Positions 25,165 to 36,792 of a stretch of 64,000 nt of DNA are shown in pieces. Position 1 is the first letter of the stretch. Each line of letters starts with the position of its first letter. The stretch is from Acanthopleura granulata. Taxonomy: Eukaryota; Mollusca; Polyplacophora; Chitonida; Chitonidae. The translations under genes and the position numbers were made by a program. The DNA is taken from the NCBI GenBank assembly GCA_016165875.1, contig JABBOT010000031.1, positions 1,431,961-1,495,960 of the forward strand, given 5' to 3'. The notes below the pieces were generated by a model that ran no database searches, had not been told where the DNA came from, and saw only the letters and a program-made list of their open reading frames with translations.

Positions 25165-25954
25165 CTTCCATCAATTCAATCTATTTACTAACCTATTTTT
25201 TGCGAAAATAATTTTCGGTGTGATGCTAGAATGGATTATGTTTTTGCTGCAGACTGTTATGTTGTATACGGTAGGCTAATATTATAATTCTTACAGAATA
25301 CTTTATTTTGGGGGTAATCTGTCGTCCTTAACATATTATTCTATATACTGTAACGTAATCTATACTACAATATCACTCAGAAAGCCTACATGTTATGCTA
25401 AAAATAAGCATATTGTAATAAAAGTATAATAAATATAAAGTACATGATGTGTATATATGTAGGTGAGAAATATTGTTAGTGACTTGTCAGTGGTTTTCCT
25501 AACCCATAGGCATGATAGGAACTGACCGCCATCGTAATATATGTGGAGCTTTTGAGTATGGCTTTAAATAGCAATAGAAATGAAAATCAAAATTTAGGCA
25601 GGGCTCTGTTAAAAAAAAAACAACCATAGTCGGTTGGTTGTAACTACATTGTACCATGAGAACATATAAATGTGTGTAATATGTGTCATCATGGTAGTTC
25701 CAGTCAACTTAAACTATGATTACTCTGTCAAACGAAACTCTGTACTTCTCATGCGCGGAATCTCTGTGTTTTAAAGCCCACCTGTGTAAAACATGACACC
25801 TGTAAATCGACAGCGTTAATACTTCTCCATAGCTTGGGGCTCGCCAAAACCGTCGATGTCTGCATACTGTAACCCAGTGAAGTGATTCGGCTTCCTTTCC
25901 TCTGTAAGAGTTCTTCAAAACCATCATCTGAGGTTGTATGAAAGAAATATTTTT
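25165..25954. other. Intergenic, nothing recognised
   Basis: AT-rich sequence with a 10-base poly-A at about 25611. No supported feature. Confidence 0.4.
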
Positions 25955-26145
25955 GATTTATTTATTTATGCATTTGACTGGTGTTTTACACTTTACTCAA
26001 GAATATCTACCTTATAAGACGGCGGCCAGCATTATGGTGGGAGGAAACTGGGCAGAGCCAGGAGGAAACCCACAACCATCCGCACGTTGTTGGCAGACCT
26101 TCCCTTCATGGTCTGGGCTTGAACTCACAGCGACCGCATTATTGA
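25955..26145 (-). repeat. SINE family A copy
   Basis: GACTGGTGTTTTACACTTTA, CTCAAGAATATCTACCTTAT, GCGGCCAGCATTATGGTGGG, AGGAAACTGGGCAGAGCC, then TTGAACTCACAGCGACCGCA; reverse orientation, head lost. Confidence 0.85.
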
Positions 26146-26808
26146 TACAATATAAATAAATAAGTAAATGAGTGAAATGATAGAGTCAGTTAGGAACGTG
26201 GAGTAACAAATTGCGTCTTGGGTATTTCCGTTTACACCACCACCCTGTAAATAGCACAGTTGATCATGTTGGTTTTATATAAGGATTAGTGTTTCCGCAT
26301 TTGACAAAAGAAATTAAACGGCTGTTTTGATCCAGTTCGCCAAGTGGGCGTTCAGCAGTGTTATCGTTGTTGATTACCTCCGGCTTCAGACAATGGTTAC
26401 GTAACAACTTACGAAACTGCCCTCAAATGCTAGCCTTGAAAGCCAACTTTCGGGTGTGTTTTTCTGATCTTCCGAAAAGTACAAGTCATGACACCGCGAT
26501 GTCTTTGTGATGACGTCACATGAATTTACGTCAAGGTGTTTCAAGGTCCAGCTCGCCGCTTTCAGCACTGGATGAGGATAGGGGTCAATTTATTTCTTTT
26601 GTAAGTGAATAAAAACTTCATTATGCACAAACCGAACTGTAAAATACCAAATCTTGCAAATGTGTCATCAAAATATTTAGATTGCCTGTTCCTTCAAATG
26701 AAAGTAATCAGCAACGAGTCATTACAAGCCTGCAACAAAACAAATAATTAAGCAACTTCTGGAGACCAAAAGGGAGAAATTATCCAGGAATACTTCTGAT
26801 CATACTGT

Positions 26809-29800
26809 TTATTTCTTGTATTCACATATAAACACTTTAGGCGCTGTGAATGACTGTTCCCTCCATGGGCAGCCTGGCATGGACGAGTCCAAGTACACGG
26901 CAGCCCCAGTGGTTTGTGTAGGGGCGACCGAGTTCAGCCAGTTTGTATATCCTGCGTCTTGACCTGAAGATGTCCAGTAAGCCACCCCTTTATCAAACGT
27001 TCCTCCAGTCCAGATTTCCGTAGCTTCTGAAATAGCGAGCACATAAGAGCTTCGTTCAAGCGTACCGGCGACATCGCGCATGGGCAAATGGAAAAAGTGT
27101 CAAGATCTTAAATTTCAGTGTTCTCCGTGCTCAAAATAAGGAGCAATTTAATAACTTACTTCGAGATTGCCCTCTTTCTGACTTGGTTTGAACGATTATT
27201 TCCATTAAAACGTTATTATTATTTTTTTATTCTGGGTCTTAATTCAAACAAGACCACAAAAATAAAAGCCAGAAATAAAAACGGCTATGGGCCTACCTGG
27301 GACTGACATATTAACAGGGTTCTTTTTGCGCATCAGTTGGAGTTTTTGGAAAGCGATATATATTTCTGACGTTTTTGATGAAAAATCATAATTATTACAA
27401 ATATAAATAACAATAGGGGAAGACAGATAGAATGTTTTTTTAAAATCAAAACACAGTGCACATATACATTCAAATAGAAATGGGGTGAGAAAAACTGTTA
27501 CTGAAAATAAAATAATATTTGTCTTTCTACAAGAATCATGCTATTACTGCAATACAGTCGAACAATCGTAACTCTAGCTTAACAAATATTTTCTTGTAAG
27601 TTGATATTATATTCTTGTAACAAGTATTTCATTTTCATGTTCGATGGTTAATGTACGTATAAGCCAATCTCATCCAGCAGTTATGTCACTGATTGGTGTT
27701 TATCTTTTTCAACCTATATGATCATCGAAGGTTGCTAAAATCACCAGGTTTCTGCCCAAACTGCGGATTAAAAGCTACAGCCCAAACAGCACAAGCTGGT
27801 TTCGAACACGCGATCTCAATGGTCAAATAGCAGATAGCCAGTACTAGAGCCGTGTGAGCCAGAAAAAATCCTTTTGTATGTCTGTTTTATTATTATATCA
27901 TGATTACTCATAAATAGAGAAAAGAGATATACTCGGAGAGAAATACGATCTTAACAACTTAGCCGCCGCTAAACGATATCACAAAGACATACTTAGGGCC
28001 TGCTGACACATTGTCTTTTGTACAATCAAAGATTTCAAACAAAAGTATTGGCAAAAATAAAAATGCAGCCAGAGAAAACTTTAATAAGATATATGCATAA
28101 AGGTTTGCGCTAAAGGTTTCGTGATCATTGCCTAATGACATGAAAGAGTCTGTACGCGCGCGAGTGTAGGAAGGAGAGCGATGTGACGAATTGCGCAGTT
28201 AAAAAGCTGGGTTTTATTTCTGTCCAAGATAAATTAAAGAACATAATCAACCTTTGTGGCTATTTACGTCCATGAAGGTATTATCGAGAAAATTAAGAAT
28301 TTAAGCCTTTATCCCTAAAGGAGAATAGGAGAAATATTCGGGTTATCTTATGCAATCAACGTGAATAGCCTGGAATGAGACACGCAGTCTGGGATGCTGA
28401 CTGTCGTCAGTAACCAGCTGATGAAATTAAGAAATCTAACTTCTATGTATTAAATATTTTACAGCTTTTGAATTAAGACTTTTCAGCAATTTTTACAAAT
28501 TTCACTGATGGCTAGCGCAATAGACAAGGTAGCCTAATACGGGTACAGTTCCGAATAAATGAAATCTGTGGACAGTTTTTCTGAATGATATCTTTTAGTT
28601 AACTTTACAGATTTCGATTACATCATGAGTGATCCACAAGATTCCTGAATACATTTCGAGAATGTGTTACCTATAAAACTACTATTGTCTGCATATTTCC
28701 TACATCTTAATTACAACAAAAGAAAACAATTGATTTTTTTTTTATTTAACTGAGATTTTTAAGTTGCAAAAACTCATGTATAACGAGGTGGTTTTGTGCA
28801 TTGGTATTCTATAGGACATAACTTCACCATACCTGCGACAAACCCACATAAGGCGTCCTGCTCCTCTTGACTGTCAATGTCCACCAGATGGCCTCCGTCG
28901 CCTTCACACCACGTGACCGCAGCAAACATGGCAGTCTCCTCTCTCACGAGTTTGTAGCAACTGCCGCCGAATCCACCCGTCATGTCCGGAGAACATCCTT
29001 GCGGAGCAACCGATGTGGAGGGAAAATTACTCCCTGTGAACAAAAGGAATAGATTGTTGACAGGTATGCTGCAGGCGGAATTAAAGAATTTCACACGTCG
29101 TTAACAGCATTTTGTTCTGAAAATGAAGATACAAATTGAGAAAAATAAATTTAAGTTTTGCAAAATGGTGCAAAGCGTTTTGTTATTTAATCTGCAGACT
29201 AGCGCTTTCTAACATTTCTTTTAACCTGCATTTTCTTAACATCACGTTATTTACAACAAACACTAACACCGAAATAATTGAAGAAAAACAAAGTTCGACG
29301 TCAGATTAAAGACCGCAAGACCCCAATAACGACCATGATTAGAGCGTGTAATTATGTCGGTATGCTTGGGTTTTACGTTGTATTCAACAATTATTCAGTC
29401 ATAATCCTTAGAAGGAGTCATTAGAATGTATATGTACAATGTGTCTTCTTTTGACAGGGCGAGTCCAAGCCACCAAAGTGACACCTTCACTGGACCATCA
29501 AGCGAAAGACACCAAACATGACAACCCACCCAGTCACATAATACTGACACCAGGCCAACCAGTCCTGTTTCCTCGCTGTAGCCTCTCAGTGCTTAGTGCC
29601 AAGAGAGGCAGCAACAAGTACCATTTTTAAAGTCTTTGGTTTTGCCCGACTCCGAGGCGGACGCTCTACCCACTCTACTTGCCGTTCAACATGTGAGAAA
29701 GACCAGCTAGCGGTTATAGATATGCAACTGCCACATCCGGGCCGTAGACAGCAAAAACAACCTCGTTTGTGATCATGTTACAATCCTTTGCAGACATATA

Positions 29801-31282
29801 CGGACAACTCAGCCAATTTTGTGTGATACTTGAATGGACTTACAGGGAGTCTAGCACAGTTTCAAATCGAAAACTTACACCAAAAAATACACCAAAACCC
29901 TAAGCAGAGAACTGGCTTGTTTCCAATGTCTCCAATGTTGTAGCAGTGTTATAAATCAGCACATGCACGTGCTTTAGTTTGTCCCACCTATGACCCATGA
30001 TGCGCAATGATGCGCACTTAAAACTGTCATTTGGCTTCATACAGGTCTGTCCGGTGGCGCTATTCTGTGACAGGATGGGACGTCGTGCCTGGTGTCGTCG
30101 GCGTGGTGTTTCAGTGAGGCACAACTACAAATATGTCAGAACCTGTCTTGCGCAAGAAGACGAAATCGTGACGTGAGGGAAATAAGGTTGAAAATAGACA
30201 ATACAACTCAGGGGCACCATAGCAGAAGGATAGATACCTGAAAACTAGAATCCCGTAAAAAACAAACTTGAAACAAACTTACCTTCAGCAATAGGAGGCG
30301 AAGTATTATCCACCTGGAAATCAAATGTAAATGCCGTTGTATAAAATTATTATAGTTTCATGAGAAGGGTTGAACGCTAAAATAAACACTTGGTGGTTTA
30401 TCACGTTTGGAACGTGTTCATTTTGTTAAACATACATGTTTATTTATAAAGATCTTTGTATGTGTTTGTGTTTTCCCACATTGACGTGCTGTTGTGGTTC
30501 TATGATCGACGAGGCCCTCATACTCTAGATCGCGTTTATAAATATGCCAGAACTTCCACAAATATGAATTATAAGCGTCAGTGATTATATACAAGGGAGC
30601 TCGTGTGTTTATAGGCTTAATCGTGATTAAGGTTAAAAACCTTGCTTCTTAATTCACGTTTATAAAGACTGTTTAGAGGAAATCTAAAAGTGAAAATAGC
30701 TACGCCACGTTACGCATTCTCATGAATGTCTACATATTCAAATTTTTCTTCACATATTATGATGAAACGAAAAACACGTGTAGTTGTTTATATCTGAAAA
30801 TGCAAAGATTTGCAAATATTCTGCCAAAGGACTTCAACTCAATAAAAACAAAAACAGGATAACACTTAAAACGGCTTAGAAATTGACTAATTCCTATATA
30901 TACTTACATTTTGGATTTCTCTGATTTTGACACTTCTCCAGTGTTTTGAATTTCCTTCTACGGGTTGGGAAAAGATCTCGGTAACGCCATGGCTGTATAT
31001 CAACTGACAAATGCCGTCCTGATCCGAAAAATTCACCGCCAAACAGGAGTCGTCCCGTGTGCCACGAACCACACAGGAAAGCAAACCTGCTGAGGCTGTT
31101 GACAAGTTTTTGGAAGAGATAAGCTGAACTGGTGATGCTTTGAAGAAAGCAGACGATATGAAATGTGAATCGCTGGAATCAGACGATATATCGGCTGAAC
31201 TCAGTACAACAGAAGGCAGGAAAAAGGAGGTACCTTTTAAAATGAAGAGAATGAATACACGAGGAGTATTTCTCAACACCAT
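26809..31282 (-). CDS. Secreted PAN-like/C-type lectin protein (lectin gene 2)
   Basis: Four exons with matching phases: 31282-30908, 30313-30283 (31 nt), 29033-28833, 27026-26809; 274 residues from the Met at 31282. An upstream in-frame Met at 31375 would add 31 hydrophobic residues and looks less likely. The leader (RVFILFILKGTSFFLPSVVL) is a signal peptide. Exon 1 then carries a degenerate PAN/apple-like region (LLSCVVRG, DSCLAVNF, GICQLI). Exon 2 is a short linker (VDNTSPPIAE). Exons 3-4 form a C-type lectin domain, CSPDMTGG to FICEYKK. The outer pair (TWCEGD and FICEY) is kept, but the inner pair is lost: CVYL has become AVYL, and the cysteine expected shortly before FICEY is missing. 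New cysteines (ALCGF, PGCPW) may compensate. No EPN/QPD motif. Same exon plan as 15544-19739, so a diverged tandem paralogue; likely an extracellular recognition protein. Confidence 0.85.
27675..27860 (-). repeat. SINE family C, diverged copy
   Basis: ACTGATTGGTGTTTATC at the left and GCTGGTTTCGAACACGCGAT (B-box side), CAGTACTAGAGCCGTGTGAG at the right, parallel to the better copy at 59555-59832. Lies in lectin 2 intron 3. Confidence 0.5.
29370..29690 (-). repeat. SINE family B copy in lectin 2 intron 2
   Basis: Tail GGTTTTACGTTGTATTCAAC on the left, then CAGTCACATAATACTGACAC, AACCAGTCCTGTTTCCTCGC, GAGGCAGCAACAAGTACCAT and a worn tRNA-like head (CGAGGCGGACGCTCTACCCA). Confidence 0.85.
30030..30125 (+). 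repeat. SINE family B fragment
   Basis: GACAGGATGGGACGTCGTGC, CTGGTGTCGTCGGCGTGGTG, TTTCAG; central part only. Confidence 0.6.
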
Positions 31283-33534
31283 TTTGTAGAACCTCTGCTC
31301 AAGCAAAATGAAGGGGAAAAAGATGTCGTTATACAGTATTCCGAAGCCGTAAATAAAGAAGGCAAGGTGCCGCATGGCAACTTAATGGGGAGTTTATGCA
31401 AACATCAGTTGGTCAGCTTAACATTGTATAAACTCTTGTATTTAAATTTTACTTGTTTCAGGCGTGTGAACGAGCTAACGGCTTTGTTTAAGGTTTATTT
31501 ACCCCCAACTGTTGTTTACAACAATGAAGCCAGCTCACTCGTTAAGCAAACTTCTGTGTAATAGTTCAGTCGTTCGGGGGACAGTGAAATTACGTTTGCA
31601 CACTTAAGAGGTTATGAATAAATAATTTCATTTCAACAGTGAATGTAGTGGTGCGCATAGTTTGTGATGGAGTGTCCAGAATTCCTGGCCCTGTGCTTCA
31701 CAGTTGTGTCGAATTCCGCTTAACCTTGCGGCTTTCGTAAAATTACGGTTAGAAGACAACCAGTACAGGTCTTTCCATTATAATTCAACGGCCACAATGG
31801 CCTTAATATCGCCATGTAAAATAACGTGTAACTCCATACAGATCGTGTGTCTCTCTTATTACGGTGTGTTACCACTAAAGCGACCGTAGTGGTAAAATCA
31901 TTACAAATATATCGGAGTCGGTGTGGTTAAGGCATTTCTAACAGTGTCTACATAGCGTTGAATAAGATCGCCGTATTGGATATGTGAACAGTTGCAATAA
32001 AGTCGCATCTTAGATGCATATTTTAATTAACCACACTATTAATTAGGAACTAAAATGATTAAACGATTTGGCCACTGATTTAATTTGTTCGCTGGCTCCT
32101 CGCGTCAATCATTCATCAACAAACACTGCTGACAGTCAGATTGCCTCACTTTGTATTAATCCATCCTTTTATAATTTCTGGGTTAAAATACTTTCTTAAC
32201 TCTTTAATGGTTTATATTCAACGTTGTTTTGGAAATAGGTCTTGCGATTATTGACCAGGAACGGCCGTCATGGCTGACGATTGGTATATGGCTATCCTTT
32301 ATGACGTTTGGATTCTGTTTTCTGGGAATAGAACTTGTTAAACCACAGCTGTCAGTTTAGTAATCAATCAGTCAGTCCACAATCGACTAACCAGTTCATT
32401 AAACCACCAATCAGTTAATTAATCAACCCACCACTCCAACAATCAACTAACCAGTTCATTAAACAACCAACCAATTTATCAAAACATCGAAATTAAGCAG
32501 TCGATCAACCCAACAAATCATTCCCAAGGGTAGAGCATGAATGAATCGAACTATAACAGTTCATCAAACAGTTGGCAAGTATTAAATGCCTTAGGTTTTT
32601 ATATTGAGATTCACACAGTTAACGACTCACACTGAAATCCTTCTCGTTGATCTACTCTTGTCTGTGAGCGGAGTATTAGCACCGGAGTGCAATCCCGTTC
32701 TGATAACCAGACATGGTAACAACGAGAAAAGACTCTGTGATAACGGTATCCATTCGTGGTGCTGTTCTCACGGAACCTTCCCACGCGCCTGCTCTGCCCA
32801 CGCGCCTGCTCGTAACCAGGAACTGATTTCTTACTAAAAACTAAAATTCGATGCCCTTGTCACATGTTTTAATCTGTAGTAATGCAGGCAAGTTTGCAAC
32901 TTGACACTTTTGCATTGACGTCATTCAGGTAATATTGCTGAGATAGTCAAAATTTTTGAATTTTCAGGGCTCAGTGATAAGCTCTAAAACAGTATTACAC
33001 AGTTTGACTTAAGAAAGTGGCTTTGTGGAATCGGTTCCAGTGCCTGGTTCAACACCCATGACAGAGTATAGCGACATGAAACTTCATCATATATGGGAAA
33101 TATGCAGCTATAGCCCAACGTTGCGAGACATATGTTTGGATTTGGGTTGTACGATGAGTACATAATGGTTGGCATTTACACCATAAACTTTTTTCTCCTT
33201 GGGAAAAGGCGTGGGAGTGATATTTCGGATTAAAATATTTAATAAGTTGTCAGGTCGACACAACCTTTATCGACAGACGCATTAAGTAATATTTATACGG
33301 TAATCTACAGTGGAATTAACGCAAACAAGCCGCCTAATCCAGAAAGGAACAGGAACAGTGTCAGGAATACGGATCACATGTCAGCGTCAGCGTATGAAAA
33401 CATTTGATTTACGCGTTCAGCAGCCTCCGCTTTGAGCAGATTGCTTCCTGTCTTTTCCATATAAAGTTTGTCTCGCTGCTGAATGAACGCTCATAATCCA
33501 CAGCGGAGGTTTCGGCATCACCCCAGTTCCTGCT
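31283..33534. other. Intergenic between lectin 2 and the Cys-rich gene
   Basis: The promoters of two divergent genes should lie here (lectin 2 leftwards, Cys-rich gene rightwards). No convincing core promoter motif seen. It includes a short direct repeat at 32378-32490; otherwise no supported feature. Confidence 0.4.
32378..32490 (+). repeat. Short imperfect direct repeat, 2 copies of about 57 bp
   Basis: CGACTAACCAGTTCATTAAA and CAACTAACCAGTTCATTAAA start two similar units rich in CAATCA/AACCA. Confidence 0.6.
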
Positions 33535-36500
33535 ATGGCCCCATCATCTCTTTGTCGAGTGCTTCTATACGCTTGGGTTGTCCAGTTCTTATTCGCAGTC
33601 AATATGCTGGTCGTCTCTCAAGTAGTTCGCACAGACAACAACTGGTGTGGAAGGTGCAAGTTAACGTTAGCAGATGACAATGTCCCGGCACTAAATGGTG
33701 AGTGATTTTTTTTTCATCTTGTGATCTAATTGACCCGGCTAGTCCATTATGGCTGACGGCTGGTAGACGAGTTTCTGTTTTGACGCATAGATTATTGCAG
33801 TTAACATATACCTCTCTGGCTCAGATGGTTAAACAGCTTGCTCGAGAGCACTTCTCGCTGTTTCAGCTGCGCTTTTGACCCAAGCGGTGTGTCCAGTACC
33901 TAACAAAGGTGGTTTGCTTCGTGCACTCTAGTTTCCTTCGTTCATAAACCTGATCGCCGTTATTGGAGTGGACAGTTAACCACCATGGTTAAATTTTTCT
34001 TTTCATTTCTTTTTGTATCCAAGAAATGGCTCCATAAATAATTATTTTTAAGTGGGGTTTTCTGAGGGATTTTAATACTAGAATATGTACAGAAATCCAT
34101 CAAAAAAAGATGACAGTAGACGAAATGTACATATGCATCGATAAAGCCTCCCATATAAATATTAACAACGCAAGCCTTTTTATTTTAATGATATTGCATA
34201 ACTGAGTTATTCAATGCGGTTCAAAGTATCCATAAACGCGTACATGGAGAAAATCGAAAGTGCCAGCATGTTATCAGTGTTGGCCAATGAGGTGCAAGTC
34301 ATTTCTATAATCTGATAACTGTTTTGCCGTTTAGATTACACGAGCCCATTGATTTTCCTTACTGTTTATGTAGCAAATTTGTCAATTTCAACCTTTAAAG
34401 TATATATCCCCAAAGTAGTAACCCTGGAAAAGACATTTTCAATTCCACATGTATCCAAAGAAGACAAAATTCTAATATATTTTAAGTAGGTCTTAAATGA
34501 CAGTGTAGAAATTTATACTGTATCAGCAGCCTAGACTGTCTGTACGGCAGAATTGTCCAATCCTAGAGCACTCTTCAATACGGAGGCAAATCTTGGATCC
34601 ACTTGCTCGAATTCCGCACGTGTAACCAATAATAGCCATGTGAGAGTGTGGTTTGGATGAGGCGACATCGTGTTTCCGGTTTCTTCTAGATGACGTATAC
34701 ATAGCCTCATAAGAATTCCAAAATCAAAGCTGAGTTATCGAACAGTTTAGAAGAAACTGTCTGTCATCACTTAGGCTTGTTTAACCTCCTCTTCCCAAAT
34801 AGCCGTGGCAAATAGATGTATTAATATTTTAACACTTAATAGAATGATCCCATGGTATTGCGTCAGAGATGCCTTTACAGAAGTTAGCTATTTTTAAAAT
34901 CACGTGGACGAATAATTAAAGGGAAAAAAAGTCATTCAGATATGGCCCAAAGATGAACTGCTTTCTATATAGCGTAGCAAAAATTAATAACAATAATGAC
35001 AAAAATATGTTGAAAACAGTTTTGGAGACGTAATTGTCCGACTCTCCCGGTGTCATCGTCGATGTTAAGTTTAAGCGATAGGTAGAGACATCCTCTAGTT
35101 GAATACGTGTTATGAAATTTGTATGAAAGGGAATTGACACTTCTTTACCCTATGGGCATTTGGACACAAATTGCCTGCAGCGAATAGTTTTGACAAGTCC
35201 GCAGCATCGAGTATTCATTGAGTTGCTGTTAAACGGTACATTAAACTTGTCATCCAGTTACTGGTAGTTAAGTTTACGGTTGGCAGACACCAGATCATTC
35301 AGTACATGCCACCGAGCTTCGCTAGGTACGTGACAAACCTCTGGAATCGAACCCCTCACTTCAGTGACTGGAGGCCCAGTACGTGTGACCAGATAGGTAC
35401 GCTCTGCTGTAGATAAAATAAAACGACAACCAAAGAGCTTCAGCTGTATACATTCTTTGTTGCACGTTAAATCATAATTATTCATTCATACTTCATTGCA
35501 AATGGGGTGATTCTATTGTACAAATTTGTCATTACTTCTTGCTGACTGCCTACGAAGTAAACCCTGGTTCGCGACTCTATTGCACAAAGTAAATTCCGCA
35601 CCAGGTTGTTTAAGAAAGTAAACGCTGGTTCGTGTTCACTCCGTTGTACGACATAAACAATGCTGTTCAAAATGTTATATAAAGTAAACACTGATTCAAG
35701 TTCACTCCGTTGTACGAAATAAACAATGCCGTGCAAAATGTTAAACAAAGTAAACACTGGTTCGTGTTCACTCCGTTGTACAAAATAAACAATGCTGTGC
35801 CAAATGTTATACAAAGCAGCCATGTTGCGGAGAGTTAAAGTGTTTCTCTACAAGGTAAACACTGTTATTTGTAAACTTTGTTGCACAAACTACACACTGC
35901 TTTGTGTTGATTCTGCTAGACAAAATAAACACTGCTTCATGTTTACTCTGTCGAACAAAGTAAACATTGCCTCTCACTGACTCTTTTACAATAACTTTTT
36001 CGTGTTGGCTCTGTTGTAGGCAAAGGAGACTGTTGTACAAAGGCACAGGTGGAAATAGAAGCAGGGTGGCGCCATGTGCTGTGCTCACCCCCTGGCCCAA
36101 GAATCTGCCATTCAAGACAATACGTGAGAACACCAGGTAACTTTCTATTTCATGAGAGTATCGCTCGAAGTGTCTTCATTTTTAGAATGTGTACATGTCT
36201 TTCCATCTTTTCTACAGATAGTGCAACAAAAACGGTAACAAGAAAACAAACAAATGTTTCACCGGTCTTTACACCGTTCAAATTCACCTCTAAACATAAA
36301 CGAATGTACTCCTCGAAATCCAGCACATAGTCCATGAAATTTTCACAACACACTATTCACAAAAGTCACAATTTTTTCCGATCAGGTATTACGCTAGATT
36401 AGCAAACGCGGAGACTGTACTAGTTGAAACAAAAACCCGAAGAATAATGCCTTTGAATGACGTCACACCAGCAAAGCACAACACGGGGTAAATTCGGGGA

Positions 36501-36741
36501 CGTAGGTATAAGCCACTTTGGAATAATCACAGTTCCCGCACGAACCAACATACAAACGCCCCGTTCAGACACGTAGAGTGATGCCAGCTGGTGGCAGAAC
36601 GAATGTCCTTCACAAAACGGATAACTTCAGTTCAAAGTCCATGACGACCTTGTTAGTCAGGTGAGGTCAGCGTGTTAAATGAATTACACAGTCAATACTG
36701 TATAATAATAATCCGTACACACACAAACGTGACTTCAGCAG

Positions 36742-36792
<51 letters not shown>

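Noticed and set aside
34620..34660. 17 of 18 bases match part of exon 3 of the Cys-rich gene (GTGAGArTGTGGTTTGGA)
   Set aside because: Similarity does not extend to either side in a reading frame, so an exon relic cannot be supported.
35482..35823. 113-codon minus-strand frame with 22-residue repeats
   Set aside because: Explained by the 66-bp minisatellite period; unclear start, no signal or domain, inside an intron of a well-supported plus-strand gene.
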